A stretch of DNA of 15,649 bases. It comes from an uncultured Chloroflexota bacterium (GTDB lineage Bacteria; Chloroflexota; Limnocylindria; Limnocylindrales; CSP1-4). Below are positions 5,845 through 12,886 of the stretch, in pieces. The position numbers and the translations under genes were made by a program. The notes beneath the pieces are model-generated. The model was not told the DNA's origin, did not search any database, and saw only the letters and a program-made list of their open reading frames with translations. The DNA is taken from positions 1-15,649 of the forward strand of contig CAIYZX010000550.1 in assembly GCA_903930745.1 (NCBI GenBank), given 5' to 3'. Position 1 is the stretch's first letter. Every line of letters starts with the position of its first letter.

Positions 5845-6981
5845 CTACCTCCGCGCCACGGCGCCGGTCGCCGCGAGCAGCTCGCCCGCGGTGCGGGTGA
5901 CGTCCTGGCTGATCTGGGCGGACGGATCCGCCAGGACGAACGGAATCCCCTCGTTGTTCGCGCGGACCACCAGCGCACCGCCTGAGCTCACCTGGTGCTC
6001 CGGTGCCCTGCCCAGCGCCTTGTTGAGGAGCTCCGGATCCAGGCCGCCCGTGGAATCCGAGCGGTTCACGAGGTAGCGGACCTTGGTGGGCGGGTACCCG
6101 ATCATCCGGAACGCATCCGCCATCACCATCGTGCTGTGGATGGTGGTGGAGTCGTACGTCACCACCTCGAGGATGGTGTCCGACTCGTCGAGGAAGGCCA
6201 GGTTCACGTCGTTGACCACGGCCGGCGTGTCCACGATGACCATCCCGTAGACACGCCGCAGCAGCGAGAGTGACTTCTCCAGGTCTCGTACCGTGACCAT
6301 CTCGGCGAGCTCCACGCGGGGCGGGGCCAGCAGGATGTCGATGCCGGACGGGTCACGCCAGAGCACATCCGCGAGATCGGACTCCTGGATCCGGTCCGTG
6401 GGCAGATCAAGCAGGCTGGGCGCCTCCCCCGGCACCTTGAGCAGGGCCCGCAGGTCGCCGAACTGGAGCGACCCGTCGATGAGACAGGTGCGAACGCCGC
6501 GCTGGCCGATGGCCACCGCGAGGTTGAACGCGAGGGTGGTCTTGCCCACGCCACCCTTGGGCGCGAAGACCGTGATCATCCGGGCGGTGCCACGCTCGTC
6601 GGTGTCCTGCGAGACCTGCGTGGTCTGCTGGATCCGCTGGACCAGCTCGTAGCCGGTGAACGGCATCGCGAGCACGCCGTGGACGCCGTTGAACGGGTCC
6701 ACCTGCACCGGGTGCTGTGGAACGGTGAGGACGATGACCGGGACGCGCAGGCCGCTCTGGGCGATCTGGGCGACGAGGCTCATGCCCTTCATGCGGCCCT
6801 GCAGGAGCGCGTCCACGAGGACCACGTCCGGGCGCATCTCGGAGACCAGGTTGAGGACCCGCGTGCCGTCGCTGACCACGTCCAGCAGCTTGATCGCGGT
6901 CTGCGAGTTGAGCAGGCCGCGGATGTACTGCGCTACCTGTGGGACATCCTCCACGACGAGGAGGCGGATCTGGTCGGGCAT
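5845..6981 (-). CDS. cpaE: CpaE/TadZ-type receiver-ParA ATPase
   Basis: The 378-residue protein joins an N-terminal receiver-like domain (about 4-120) to a MinD/ParA ATPase (about 134-370), the arrangement of CpaE/TadZ, which localises Tad pilus machinery. The ATPase has the deviant Walker A KGGVGKTT (142-149, with signature K142), LIDGSLQFGD (167-176) and IVDTP (249-253), so it should bind and hydrolyse ATP. The receiver keeps E11/D12, D57 and T86, but the conserved Lys of the KPF motif is Met (M106 in AMPF), so phospho-signalling is probably impaired, as in many TadZ proteins. No C-terminal membrane-targeting helix is obvious. No other tad/flp gene lies within the window; instead the gene heads a cluster with murI. 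A polarity or cell-envelope role is therefore a guess. Confidence 0.88.
   Translation of the reverse strand: MPDQIRLLVVEDVPQVAQYIRGLLNSQTAIKLLDVVSDGTRVLNLVSEMRPDVVLVDALLQGRMKGMSLVAQIAQSGLRVPVIVLTVPQHPVQVDPFNGVHGVLAMPFTGYELVQRIQQTTQVSQDTDERGTARMITVFAPKGGVGKTTLAFNLAVAIGQRGVRTCLIDGSLQFGDLRALLKVPGEAPSLLDLPTDRIQESDLADVLWRDPSGIDILLAPPRVELAEMVTVRDLEKSLSLLRRVYGMVIVDTPAVVNDVNLAFLDESDTILEVVTYDSTTIHSTMVMADAFRMIGYPPTKVRYLVNRSDSTGGLDPELLNKALGRAPEHQVSSGGALVVRANNEGIPFVLADPSAQISQDVTRTAGELLAATGAVARR
5848..5852 (-). promoter_or_regulatory. Ribosome binding site of murI
   Basis: Minus-strand GGAGG overlaps the last codons of cpaE and lies 12 bases before the murI GTG at 5835. It is a perfect anti-Shine-Dalgarno core at slightly long spacing, and it supports the GTG, which has no competing ATG nearby. 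Confidence 0.6.
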
Positions 6982-6988
6982 CGGTCCG

Positions 6989-6994
6989 ACTCTA
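6989..6994 (-). promoter_or_regulatory. Weak candidate -10 box for cpaE
   Basis: Minus-strand TAGAGT (TANNNT) sits at -13 to -8 from the cpaE ATG, in the 31-bp gap after the methyltransferase. That spacing would give a leaderless or near-leaderless mRNA. There is no visible -35 box and no clear Shine-Dalgarno sequence. The match is short and could be chance. Confidence 0.25.
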
Positions 6995-7012
6995 CCACGC
7001 GGTCCGCGCGGC

Positions 7013-7801
7013 TCAGGACTTCCGGGCCACGAGAATGCAGCGCTCCGCCCCTGCGGCGAGCTCGCCCAGCTCGTAGTCCCCGGCGAGGGTCTCCACCTCC
7101 AGGCCCGCCGCCTCGGCGAAGACCACCAGCTCGTCCGGCGTCACGAGACGCAGGCGGTCCTGGCGAACCCAGCGGAGGGCGGGCTCGCCCTGGGCCCCCT
7201 CCTCGAAGATCGTGGTGAGGCGGACGGACGCGGTGGCGGCGTCGTACGTTGCGGCGCCGGACTTCATGACCGTGCGCCCGGTCTCCGGATCCTCACGGAT
7301 CCACTCCAGCAGCAGCCGGCCGTCGTAGCGGGCAAGGTCGGCGGCGTCCGGGAGCCAGACGTCCACCAGGGCGAGGCCGCCGGGCCGCAGGTGTGCCGCC
7401 AGGGTGGCGACGGCCGCCGCCTGGTCCGCCCGGGACCCGAACAGGAAGATGGAGTTGAGCGGCACGAACGCGAGGGCGAACTTCCCGGCGTCCGCGAGGC
7501 GGATGCTCCGCGCATCCCCCTCGACGAGCGTCACGCGGCGGGCGACCGTCTTGCCGCTCTCGTCGGCGAGCTGGCGGGCCCGGGCGAGCATCGCCGGGTC
7601 AAGGTCCACGCCCGTGACCTTCCAGCCCTCCTCCGCGAGCGGGACGGCCAGGCGCCCGGAGCCCACGGCGAGCTCCAGGATGGGGCCGTTCGCCCGCTGC
7701 GCGAGGGCGAGGAGCAGGTCGAGGTCCCCCGGGTCCTCGGCGAGGTCCAGGTCGTACAGGCGGGCCAGGGCCTCGCCGGGGGTCTCCGCGGTGCTCGTCA
7801 T
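7013..7801 (-). CDS. Class I SAM-dependent methyltransferase
   Basis: The 262-residue product has a Rossmann-type methyltransferase domain at about 38-150: motif I ELAVGSGR (43-50), acidic D66 in GVDLD ending the second strand, EGDARS (94-99) and the post-III segment LRPGGLALVDV (138-148). The remaining C-terminal part (about 160-262) is a beta-rich region seen in small-molecule methyltransferases of the UbiE/Methyltransf_25 type. The substrate cannot be deduced. The ATG at 7801 is the first Met after the stop of the ureohydrolase gene; the frame stays open upstream inside that gene but with shadow-like composition. A GGGAG lies rather far (14 bases) upstream. The 26-bp gap suggests co-transcription with the ureohydrolase. 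Confidence 0.85.
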   Translation of the reverse strand: MTSTAETPGEALARLYDLDLAEDPGDLDLLLALAQRANGPILELAVGSGRLAVPLAEEGWKVTGVDLDPAMLARARQLADESGKTVARRVTLVEGDARSIRLADAGKFALAFVPLNSIFLFGSRADQAAAVATLAAHLRPGGLALVDVWLPDAADLARYDGRLLLEWIREDPETGRTVMKSGAATYDAATASVRLTTIFEEGAQGEPALRWVRQDRLRLVTPDELVVFAEAAGLEVETLAGDYELGELAAGAERCILVARKS

Positions 7802-7827
7802 CGGGCTGGTCAGGGCTCCCGGGTGCG

Positions 7828-8898
7828 TCAGGGTCGCTCGAAGCGGACGGGATGTCCGCCCAGCTTCTTCTGGGCGAGGGCGGAGATCACCTCGAGCGCC
7901 ACGCGGTTCGCGGCCATCGCCGTGACCTCCGCGTGGTCGTAGGGCGGCGAGACCTCCACGATGTCCATGCCCGAGATGTCGCACGCCAGGGCGATCCGGC
8001 GGACCGCTCGCAGCAGCTCGCGGGTCAGGAAGCCGCCGGGCTCCGGGGTGCCGGTGCCGGGGGCGGACCCGGGATCGATGACGTCGATGTCCACGGAGAT
8101 GTAGATGGTGTCCGGGCCGTCCAGCGCCTCGGCGATGGCGTCGTCGATGACGGCCTCCGCGCCGCGCTCCTCCACCTCGCGCATGAGGTGCCAGCGCATT
8201 CCCTGCTCCTGCATCCAGGCGAAGGTGTCCGGGGGCGGCCAGTAGCCACGAAGGCCAACCTGGACGAAGTTGCTGCCCTTGACCGCGCCGCTCTCGATGA
8301 GCCTGCGCATCGGCGTCCCGTGGCCGGCCAGCACGCCCCAGGTGTCCGTGGCGGTGTCCGCGTGGGCGTCGAAGTGGATGATGCCGATGGAGCCCGGGCG
8401 CCGGACCTCCGCCACGGCCGTGGCGGACGGCCAGGTGATGGAGTGGTCGCCACCCAGCACGATCGGGATGGCGCCCGTGGAGGCCACCTCGAGGACCTTG
8501 CGGTAGATGAACGCGTGGCCGCGGTCAATCCAGGCCGGGACGATGTTCGCGTCGCCCGCGTCCACCACGTCCAGGATCTCGAAGGGCTCCGTGCCCAGCT
8601 GGAGGCTGTGGATGGAACCGGTGGTGTACTGGGCCTCGCGGATGGCGCGGGGGCCGAAGCGGGCGCCGGGGCGATGGCTCACGGCGTCGTCGAACGGGGC
8701 ACCCACGATCGCAACGTGCGGCTTGCGCTCGGCCAGCGCGGCGGCGTCCGCGATCCACGGCAGCTTCTGGAACGTGGGCAGGCCCACGTACATCGGCAGG
8801 TCATAGTCGTCGTACGCCTCGAACGGCCGGTCCCAGCCGTTGCGGGCGGCGAAGCCCTGGTCGTCGTTCGAGTCTGGGCGCTGGGCCACGGGTGACAC
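7828..8898 (-). CDS. speB: Ureohydrolase, agmatinase family
   Basis: This arginase/agmatinase-fold enzyme hydrolyses a guanidino group to urea using a binuclear metal (Mn or Ni) centre. The six expected ligands are present in 356 residues: H152 (GGDHS), D177, H179 and D181 (FDAHAD), and D270 and D272 (SVDIDVIDPG). The block SHRPGARFGPRAIR (74-87) is typical of agmatinases and guanidinobutyrases. About 60 residues precede the core, longer than E. coli SpeB and similar to some guanidinobutyrase or guanidinase-like members, so the substrate (agmatine, guanidinobutyrate, guanidine) is unresolved. An in-frame TAG directly abuts the GTG at 8898, making this the earliest possible start; no Shine-Dalgarno sequence is seen. 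No polyamine pathway gene is adjacent, but an M20 amidohydrolase and a GNAT lie just upstream. Confidence 0.9.
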   Translation of the reverse strand: MSPVAQRPDSNDDQGFAARNGWDRPFEAYDDYDLPMYVGLPTFQKLPWIADAAALAERKPHVAIVGAPFDDAVSHRPGARFGPRAIREAQYTTGSIHSLQLGTEPFEILDVVDAGDANIVPAWIDRGHAFIYRKVLEVASTGAIPIVLGGDHSITWPSATAVAEVRRPGSIGIIHFDAHADTATDTWGVLAGHGTPMRRLIESGAVKGSNFVQVGLRGYWPPPDTFAWMQEQGMRWHLMREVEERGAEAVIDDAIAEALDGPDTIYISVDIDVIDPGSAPGTGTPEPGGFLTRELLRAVRRIALACDISGMDIVEVSPPYDHAEVTAMAANRVALEVISALAQKKLGGHPVRFERP

Positions 8899-9013
8899 CT
8901 ATCGGCGCGGGAGCACGCCGCCGGTTCGGGTCCGCCGCCCGGCGGGGCGCGCAGGCCGGATCGTAGCGGGTGGCGCCAGGTTCGGCCGGGCCGTCCGCGC
9001 ATCGTGGCACGCG
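8899..9013. other. Spacer between the GNAT gene and the ureohydrolase
   Basis: At 115 bp this is the longest gap between minus-strand genes, so it is the likeliest place for an operon boundary. It contains minus-strand TACGAT at 8960-8965, the same hexamer as the ychF -10 candidate, which would give a leader of roughly 50-55 bases before the GTG. No -35 box is clear. A short GC stem (CCGCC/GGCGG near 8931-8944) has no T-run. No terminator, riboswitch or tRNA was recognised. Confidence 0.4.
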
Positions 9014-9514
9014 TCAGGCCGCCGGGATCTCCAGCCGCAGGACGCAGATGTCAGAGCCCGGACCCTCGTAGTCCACGAAGGCGGGCATCCCGAAGACCTT
9101 CGTGGTGCCCGGCCCGTCCTGGACCGTGAAGCCCAGCGCGGCGTGGAAGGCCAGCGACGGCCGGTTGCCGGGCCACGTGATCGCGGTCACGGACGTGACG
9201 CCGCGGGCGCGCACATCCTCGATGAACGCCTCGTACAGGCGGCGTCCCAGCCCGCGGCGACGCAGGTTGGGGTTGGTGGCCACCATGTGGATGTAGGCCC
9301 GCGTGGGGTGGTCCGGGCTGACGAATCCCACGAGGAACCCCGCCAGCCGGCCATCGGCCGTCTCCGCCACCCAGGAGGTGCCGGTGAAGTGCTGCAGCCA
9401 GAGGCGCGGCAGGAGATGGTGGAGCGAGCGCCCGCCCCACCAGTCGTCCACCACGGGCAGGATCCGGGCGTGGTCCAGCTCCGTCGGACGGCGCAGCCGG
9501 ATCTCGTCCGTCAC
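9014..9514 (-). CDS. GNAT-family N-acetyltransferase
   Basis: The 166-residue protein carries the GNAT fold, which transfers an acyl group from acyl-CoA to an amine. The acetyl-CoA-binding motif A is clear: MVATNPNLRRRGLGRRLYE (77-95), with the RRRGLG pyrophosphate loop. It is followed by AITWPGNRPSLAFHAALGF (111-129), the usual motif B. The N-terminal part begins with IRLRRPTELDHARI, a common GNAT opening. The substrate is unknown. The start is GTG at 9514, overlapping the TGA of the M20 gene by four bases (GTGA), with a purine-rich GGGAAGG upstream. The frame continues upstream inside the M20 gene but with shadow composition, so it was cut at the overlap. Coupling to M20 suggests a shared amine or amide substrate, which is only inference. 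Confidence 0.88.
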   Translation of the reverse strand: MTDEIRLRRPTELDHARILPVVDDWWGGRSLHHLLPRLWLQHFTGTSWVAETADGRLAGFLVGFVSPDHPTRAYIHMVATNPNLRRRGLGRRLYEAFIEDVRARGVTSVTAITWPGNRPSLAFHAALGFTVQDGPGTTKVFGMPAFVDYEGPGSDICVLRLEIPAA

Positions 9515-10728
9515 GCGGGGGCCTTCCCGCCGCGGAACTCGCTCCAGGCTGCGTCCTTGGTGGCCGGGTCCAGCAGGACGTCCAGCGCCGTCTGGGCAAC
9601 CAGCGTGGCCGCAAGCAGCACCACCTCGTCCGCGAGCGGGCGCGCGGCGGCGTCGCGGAACTCGATGCTGTGGCCCGGCGTGGGCATCTCGGTGATGGAG
9701 AGGCTGGGATGGATCGCCGGGACATGCCAGCTCACGTTGGCCATGTCCGTGGAGCCGGAGGTCTCGTCCGTGGGGTTGTCGCCGATGCCGTACGCGGCCG
9801 CGTTCGCGTTCCAGCGGTCCGCGAGCACGTGGTTGTGCTTCATGGTGCTGGCGTAGCCCGAGTACTCCACCTCCACCTCCACGCCCGCGGCCTTGGCGGC
9901 GGCCTCGCAGAGCTCGGTGAAGCGGGGCTTCATCACGTCGTCGTAGAACGCCTGGTCCGCGCTGCGGATCATGAACCACGCCCGGGTGCGGTCCGGGATG
10001 ATGTTCGCGGCGGTGCCGCCCTCCTGGATGATCCCGTGGACGCGGCAGTGCGTGGGCAGCTGCTGGCGCCACAGGCCCACGGACACGAACAGCGCGATCA
10101 TCGCGTCCAGGGCGTTGCGGCCGGACCAGGGATCCGTGGCGGCGTGGCTCTGCAGGCCCTTGAAGACGATCGTCACGTCCTCGGACGCCAGCGGGTTGAT
10201 CTCCACGTGGTCGCGATCACCCGGGTGGAAGAGCAGCGCGGCGTCCAGGTCCCCGAAGAGGCCGTCCTGGATCATGATCTCCTTGCCGCTCCCCCGCTCC
10301 TCGGCCGGGGTGCCCAGGAAGACCACCTCGCCCGCCCACTGGTCGCGGATCGAGGCGAGCGCGATGGCCGCGCCAACGCCGGACGCCGCCATGGTGTTGT
10401 GGCCGCAGCCGTGGCCCAGGCCCGGGAGGGCGTCGTACTCCGCGAGGACGCCGATGCGCGGCCCGTTGGAGCCCTGGCCGCCGGTGAGCCGGCCGCGGAC
10501 GGCGGTGGGCAGCGTGCCGACGGGGGCCTCCACGGCATACCCGTGGCGAGCGATGGCCTCGGCGACCCAGGCGGCCGCCTTGACCTCCTCGAACGCGGGC
10601 TCCGGGTTCGCGTGGATGTTGTGGCTCAGCTCCAGGATCTCCGCTCGGGCGGCCTCCACGGCGGCCGCGGCCGCGGCCTTGACGTCCGCGAACGGTCCGG
10701 CGGCGGCGGTGCTGGTGAGGCGGGTCAT
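9511..10728 (-). CDS. M20-family amidohydrolase (ACY1L2/PM20D2-like)
   Basis: This 405-residue metallohydrolase of the M20 peptidase/amidohydrolase family should cleave an amide bond, for example in N-acyl amino acids, aminobenzoyl-glutamate or small dipeptides. Visible metal-site motifs are EYDALPGLGHGCGHN (97-111, with H106, C108 and H110), TPAEE (140-144), LFHPG (166-170) and the late TPGHS (350-354, H353). The dimerisation-domain motif GLQSHAA is at 191-197. The EYDALPGxGHxCGHN signature is characteristic of the ACY1L2/AbgB-like branch. There is no signal peptide, so it is cytoplasmic. The ATG at 10728 has AGGAG six bases upstream that overlaps the TAG of the preceding membrane-protein gene. 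The end overlaps the GNAT start. Confidence 0.92.
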   Translation of the reverse strand: MTRLTSTAAAGPFADVKAAAAAAVEAARAEILELSHNIHANPEPAFEEVKAAAWVAEAIARHGYAVEAPVGTLPTAVRGRLTGGQGSNGPRIGVLAEYDALPGLGHGCGHNTMAASGVGAAIALASIRDQWAGEVVFLGTPAEERGSGKEIMIQDGLFGDLDAALLFHPGDRDHVEINPLASEDVTIVFKGLQSHAATDPWSGRNALDAMIALFVSVGLWRQQLPTHCRVHGIIQEGGTAANIIPDRTRAWFMIRSADQAFYDDVMKPRFTELCEAAAKAAGVEVEVEYSGYASTMKHNHVLADRWNANAAAYGIGDNPTDETSGSTDMANVSWHVPAIHPSLSITEMPTPGHSIEFRDAAARPLADEVVLLAATLVAQTALDVLLDPATKDAAWSEFRGGKAPA

Positions 10729-10734
10729 CTGGGG

Positions 10735-10739
10735 CTCCT
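10735..10739 (-). promoter_or_regulatory. Ribosome binding site of the M20 gene
   Basis: Minus-strand AGGAG lies six bases before the ATG at 10728 and is built into the TAG stop codon of the upstream gene. It fixes the start and points to translational coupling with the small membrane protein. Confidence 0.7.
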
Positions 10740-11118
10740 AGCTCTGGCGCTCTGCGGAGAGGGTGATCTCCGCCACGAGGAAGATGGCGGCGAGGAAGAG
10801 GACGATGGGCGGCTGGAAGGCGTCCACGAGTCGGAGCACCACCAGCACGGTGCAGAAGAGGCCGATCCACGCACCCCGCCGGCCCGCCCGCGTCCAGTCC
10901 CCCTGGTAGGCGATCCGCCGGTGGCGGGCGAAGACGAGGAGCCAGGCGAGCGGCGCGCACGTGACCGCGACGGCGAGGCCGATGAGGATGGCCCCCACGT
11001 AGCCGGTCATGGTGTCCGCGTCCGGGCTGCGGGTGGTGACGAGGATGGCGACCAGCAGCCATGCGACCAGGGCGGCGCCCAGCAGCGCGAGACTGGCGAG
11101 ACGGTCGCGGATCTCCAT
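10738..11118 (-). CDS. Small four-helix membrane protein, unknown
   Basis: The 126-residue protein has about four predicted transmembrane helices (roughly 9-27, 41-64, 83-98 and 102-119), joined by short loops with basic residues at 66-68 (RHRR) and 76-81. No family is recognised. The ATG at 11118 is preferred because it lies 11 bp after the HAD gene's stop, and everything upstream in that frame is Arg/Gly-rich and lies antisense-like within the HAD gene. No Shine-Dalgarno sequence is visible, so it may depend on coupling. It is placed between the HAD hydrolase and the M20 amidohydrolase. A transport role for their substrates is possible, but nothing in the sequence supports it directly. Confidence 0.75.
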   Translation of the reverse strand: MEIRDRLASLALLGAALVAWLLVAILVTTRSPDADTMTGYVGAILIGLAVAVTCAPLAWLLVFARHRRIAYQGDWTRAGRRGAWIGLFCTVLVVLRLVDAFQPPIVLFLAAIFLVAEITLSAERQS

Positions 11119-11129
11119 CGCGATCGAGT

Positions 11130-11939
11130 CTACCGAGCCGCCGGGGGCTCCACCGCGTCGATGGCGTCCAGCGCGACCGGCAGGGCATGGAGGCTCCCGA
11201 TCTCCGCACAGGCCTCCACGCTGGCGTCCCGCTCGCTGCCGGGGAGCGGCGAGTCCTCCGGGCGGACCGAGAGCCATGCCGCGTGCCAGCCCGCGGTCCG
11301 TGCGCCCACGATGTCCGCGGCCCAGTCGTCGCCCACGTGGCAGATCCGGTCCGGCTCGATGCCGCCCAGCGCCATCCTCGCCGCCTCGAAGATCGCCGGG
11401 TGGGGCTTGATGGTCCCCACGCGCTGGCTCACCACCACGGCCGAGAGGTACGGCATCCAGCCCTGCGCCTCCGCGTACCGGTCGATGGTCACCGCGAGCG
11501 GCCAGTTGGACAGGATCGCCAGGCGGTAGCGGGCGGCGAGGGCGCTCAGTACCGCGGAGGCCGCGGGGTCCGGCGGCAGCGCCTCAACGAACGCGTGCGA
11601 GTAGACATCAACGGCGTGGGCCACCTCGCCCGGGTCGCTCCAGCGGGCCGCCGCCTCGTCGTCCCACGGGGTCTCGGGCGGCGGCGGCACCATCCCGCGC
11701 AACCTCGCGAGGATCCGCACCACGCGCTGCGCCAGGTCAACCTCGCGGAACTGCGGCACCTCCTCCCGGAACTGCCGCTCGCGCTCCTCGTGCCAGGCCG
11801 CCAGGACGTCCTCCACGGCGAACGGCCCGAACCGCGTGGCCATCTCGCGCGCCGTCACCTTCACGACGCCCCGCAGGCCCGTCGCGTCCACCGGCACCAG
11901 CGTGTTGCCGAAATCCAGGGTCACCGCCTCGATCGTCAT
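11130..11939 (-). CDS. HAD-superfamily hydrolase
   Basis: This 269-residue protein of the haloacid dehalogenase-like superfamily, subfamily I, is probably a phosphatase of unknown substrate. Motif I is LDFGNTLV (8-15) with nucleophile D9. Motif II is LSNW (143-146, S144), motif III is K178 in TIKPHP, and motif IV is GDDWAADIVGA (203-213). The second Asp of the usual DxD pair is replaced by Gly (G11), as in the DxGNT(L/V) branch that includes some proven sugar phosphatases, so loss of activity should not be assumed. The helical cap lies at about 17-125. The ATG at 11939 overlaps the DNA methyltransferase stop (ATGA) and is preceded by a strong GGAGGAGGG. Confidence 0.88.
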   Translation of the reverse strand: MTIEAVTLDFGNTLVPVDATGLRGVVKVTAREMATRFGPFAVEDVLAAWHEERERQFREEVPQFREVDLAQRVVRILARLRGMVPPPPETPWDDEAAARWSDPGEVAHAVDVYSHAFVEALPPDPAASAVLSALAARYRLAILSNWPLAVTIDRYAEAQGWMPYLSAVVVSQRVGTIKPHPAIFEAARMALGGIEPDRICHVGDDWAADIVGARTAGWHAAWLSVRPEDSPLPGSERDASVEACAEIGSLHALPVALDAIDAVEPPAAR

Positions 11940-12886
11940 GCACCCTCCTCCGCGGCACCCGGCTCGGCGACGACCCGGGCGGCCTCGATCGTCTCCAGCT
12001 CCGCGGCCAGGCGTCGCCGCGAGATGGTCACGGCCTCCGGGTTCCGGTCGCCCAGCACCCACCGCCGCCCCAGCCGCGCGGCGGCCACCCCGGTGGTCCC
12101 GGAGCCCGCGTATGGGTCCAGGACGAGATCGCCGGGCAGGCTGGACGCGGCCACGATCCGCTCCAGGAGCCTGATGGGTTTCTGCGTCGGGTACCCGGTC
12201 CGCTCCTTCGACGCCGGCGGCACGATCGTCATCCACCAGACATCGGTGGGCAGCTTGCCGCGCGCCGCCTTCTCCGGGCCCACGAGGTCCGGCGCGAGGT
12301 ACGGGATCCGGTCGATGGCCTCGCGCACGAACCGCCACGTCTCGCCCTTGGCGTACCAGAGGATCGTGTCGTGCTTCTTCGGCCAGCGGTCCGGGCTGCG
12401 CCCACCGTAGTCGTACGCCCAGATGAGCTCGTTGAGAAACCGCTCCGGGCCGAAGATCTCGTCCAGCAGCAGGCGGACGTGGTGCGAGGTGCGCCAGTCC
12501 ACGTGCAGGTAGAGCGAGCCGTGCGGCGCCAGCACGCGGTGGATCTCGCGGACCCGCAGCTCCAGGGCGGCCAGGTGCTCGTCCAGCGGCGTGGTGTCCG
12601 CGTAGGCGTGGTCGCTCACCACCTCGAAGCGGTACTGGCGGCCCGCGAAACCCGGGCGCACCCGCTCCCCCTCCCCGGTCCGGATCCGCTCCAGGCGGCG
12701 CACCCGTCCCGTCGCAAAGGGCGGATCCGCGTAGGCCAGGTCCACGCAGCCGTCCGGGAGCGCCGCGAGGAGGTCCAGGTTGTCCGCCTCCGCGATGGCC
12801 CCGTCGCCGGCCCCCGCCAGGACCGCCTGCACGGCGGCAAGGTCCGCGGGCGCGAGACCGCCGACCGGCCCGGGACGCGACGTCAC
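11936..12886 (-). CDS. Orphan beta-class DNA methyltransferase
   Basis: The 316-residue protein methylates an exocyclic amine in DNA (N6-adenine or N4-cytosine). The catalytic motif IV, DPPF (54-57), precedes the SAM-binding motif I, DPYAGSGTTG (257-266), which is the beta-class order. YPTQKP (232-237), the usual run-up to motif X, and LYLHVDW (125-131) are also typical. DPPF leaves N6-adenine or N4-cytosine open. The target-recognition segment is probably 60-100 and/or 155-225 and cannot be decoded. No restriction endonuclease gene is visible, so it looks like an orphan enzyme. It starts with GTG, overlapping the stop of the helicase-nuclease gene by four bases, and its stop overlaps the HAD start. 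This suggests one transcript with both. Confidence 0.92.
   Translation of the reverse strand: MTSRPGPVGGLAPADLAAVQAVLAGAGDGAIAEADNLDLLAALPDGCVDLAYADPPFATGRVRRLERIRTGEGERVRPGFAGRQYRFEVVSDHAYADTTPLDEHLAALELRVREIHRVLAPHGSLYLHVDWRTSHHVRLLLDEIFGPERFLNELIWAYDYGGRSPDRWPKKHDTILWYAKGETWRFVREAIDRIPYLAPDLVGPEKAARGKLPTDVWWMTIVPPASKERTGYPTQKPIRLLERIVAASSLPGDLVLDPYAGSGTTGVAAARLGRRWVLGDRNPEAVTISRRRLAAELETIEAARVVAEPGAAEEGA
11947..11951 (-). promoter_or_regulatory. Ribosome binding site of the HAD gene
   Basis: Minus-strand GGAGG, part of GGAGGAGGG, lies seven bases before the ATG at 11939 and inside the last codons of the DNA methyltransferase. It confirms that the short HAD frame, not the longer open frame upstream, is the real gene. 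Confidence 0.75.

Noticed and set aside
7802..7984. Extension of the SAM methyltransferase into the ureohydrolase gene
   Set aside because: The added 61 residues are Arg/Gly/His-rich shadow translation. The first Met after the ureohydrolase stop gives a family-like protein.
8931..8944. GC-rich stem in the GNAT-ureohydrolase spacer as a terminator
   Set aside because: Only five base pairs in DNA of very high GC and no T-run after it on the minus strand.
8930..8945. GGTTCG word near 8922 as part of a tRNA T-arm
   Set aside because: No matching acceptor stem, anticodon arm or CCA-compatible end could be found in the 115-bp spacer.
9670..11529. Plus-strand open frame of 619 codons antisense to the M20, membrane-protein and HAD genes
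   Set aside because: Low-complexity Arg/Gly/Asp composition and no recognisable motif. The minus-strand genes have clear catalytic motifs and ribosome binding sites.
11936..12886. Complete restriction-modification system
   Set aside because: Only the methyltransferase is recognisable. The flanking HAD and helicase-nuclease genes are not typical restriction endonucleases.
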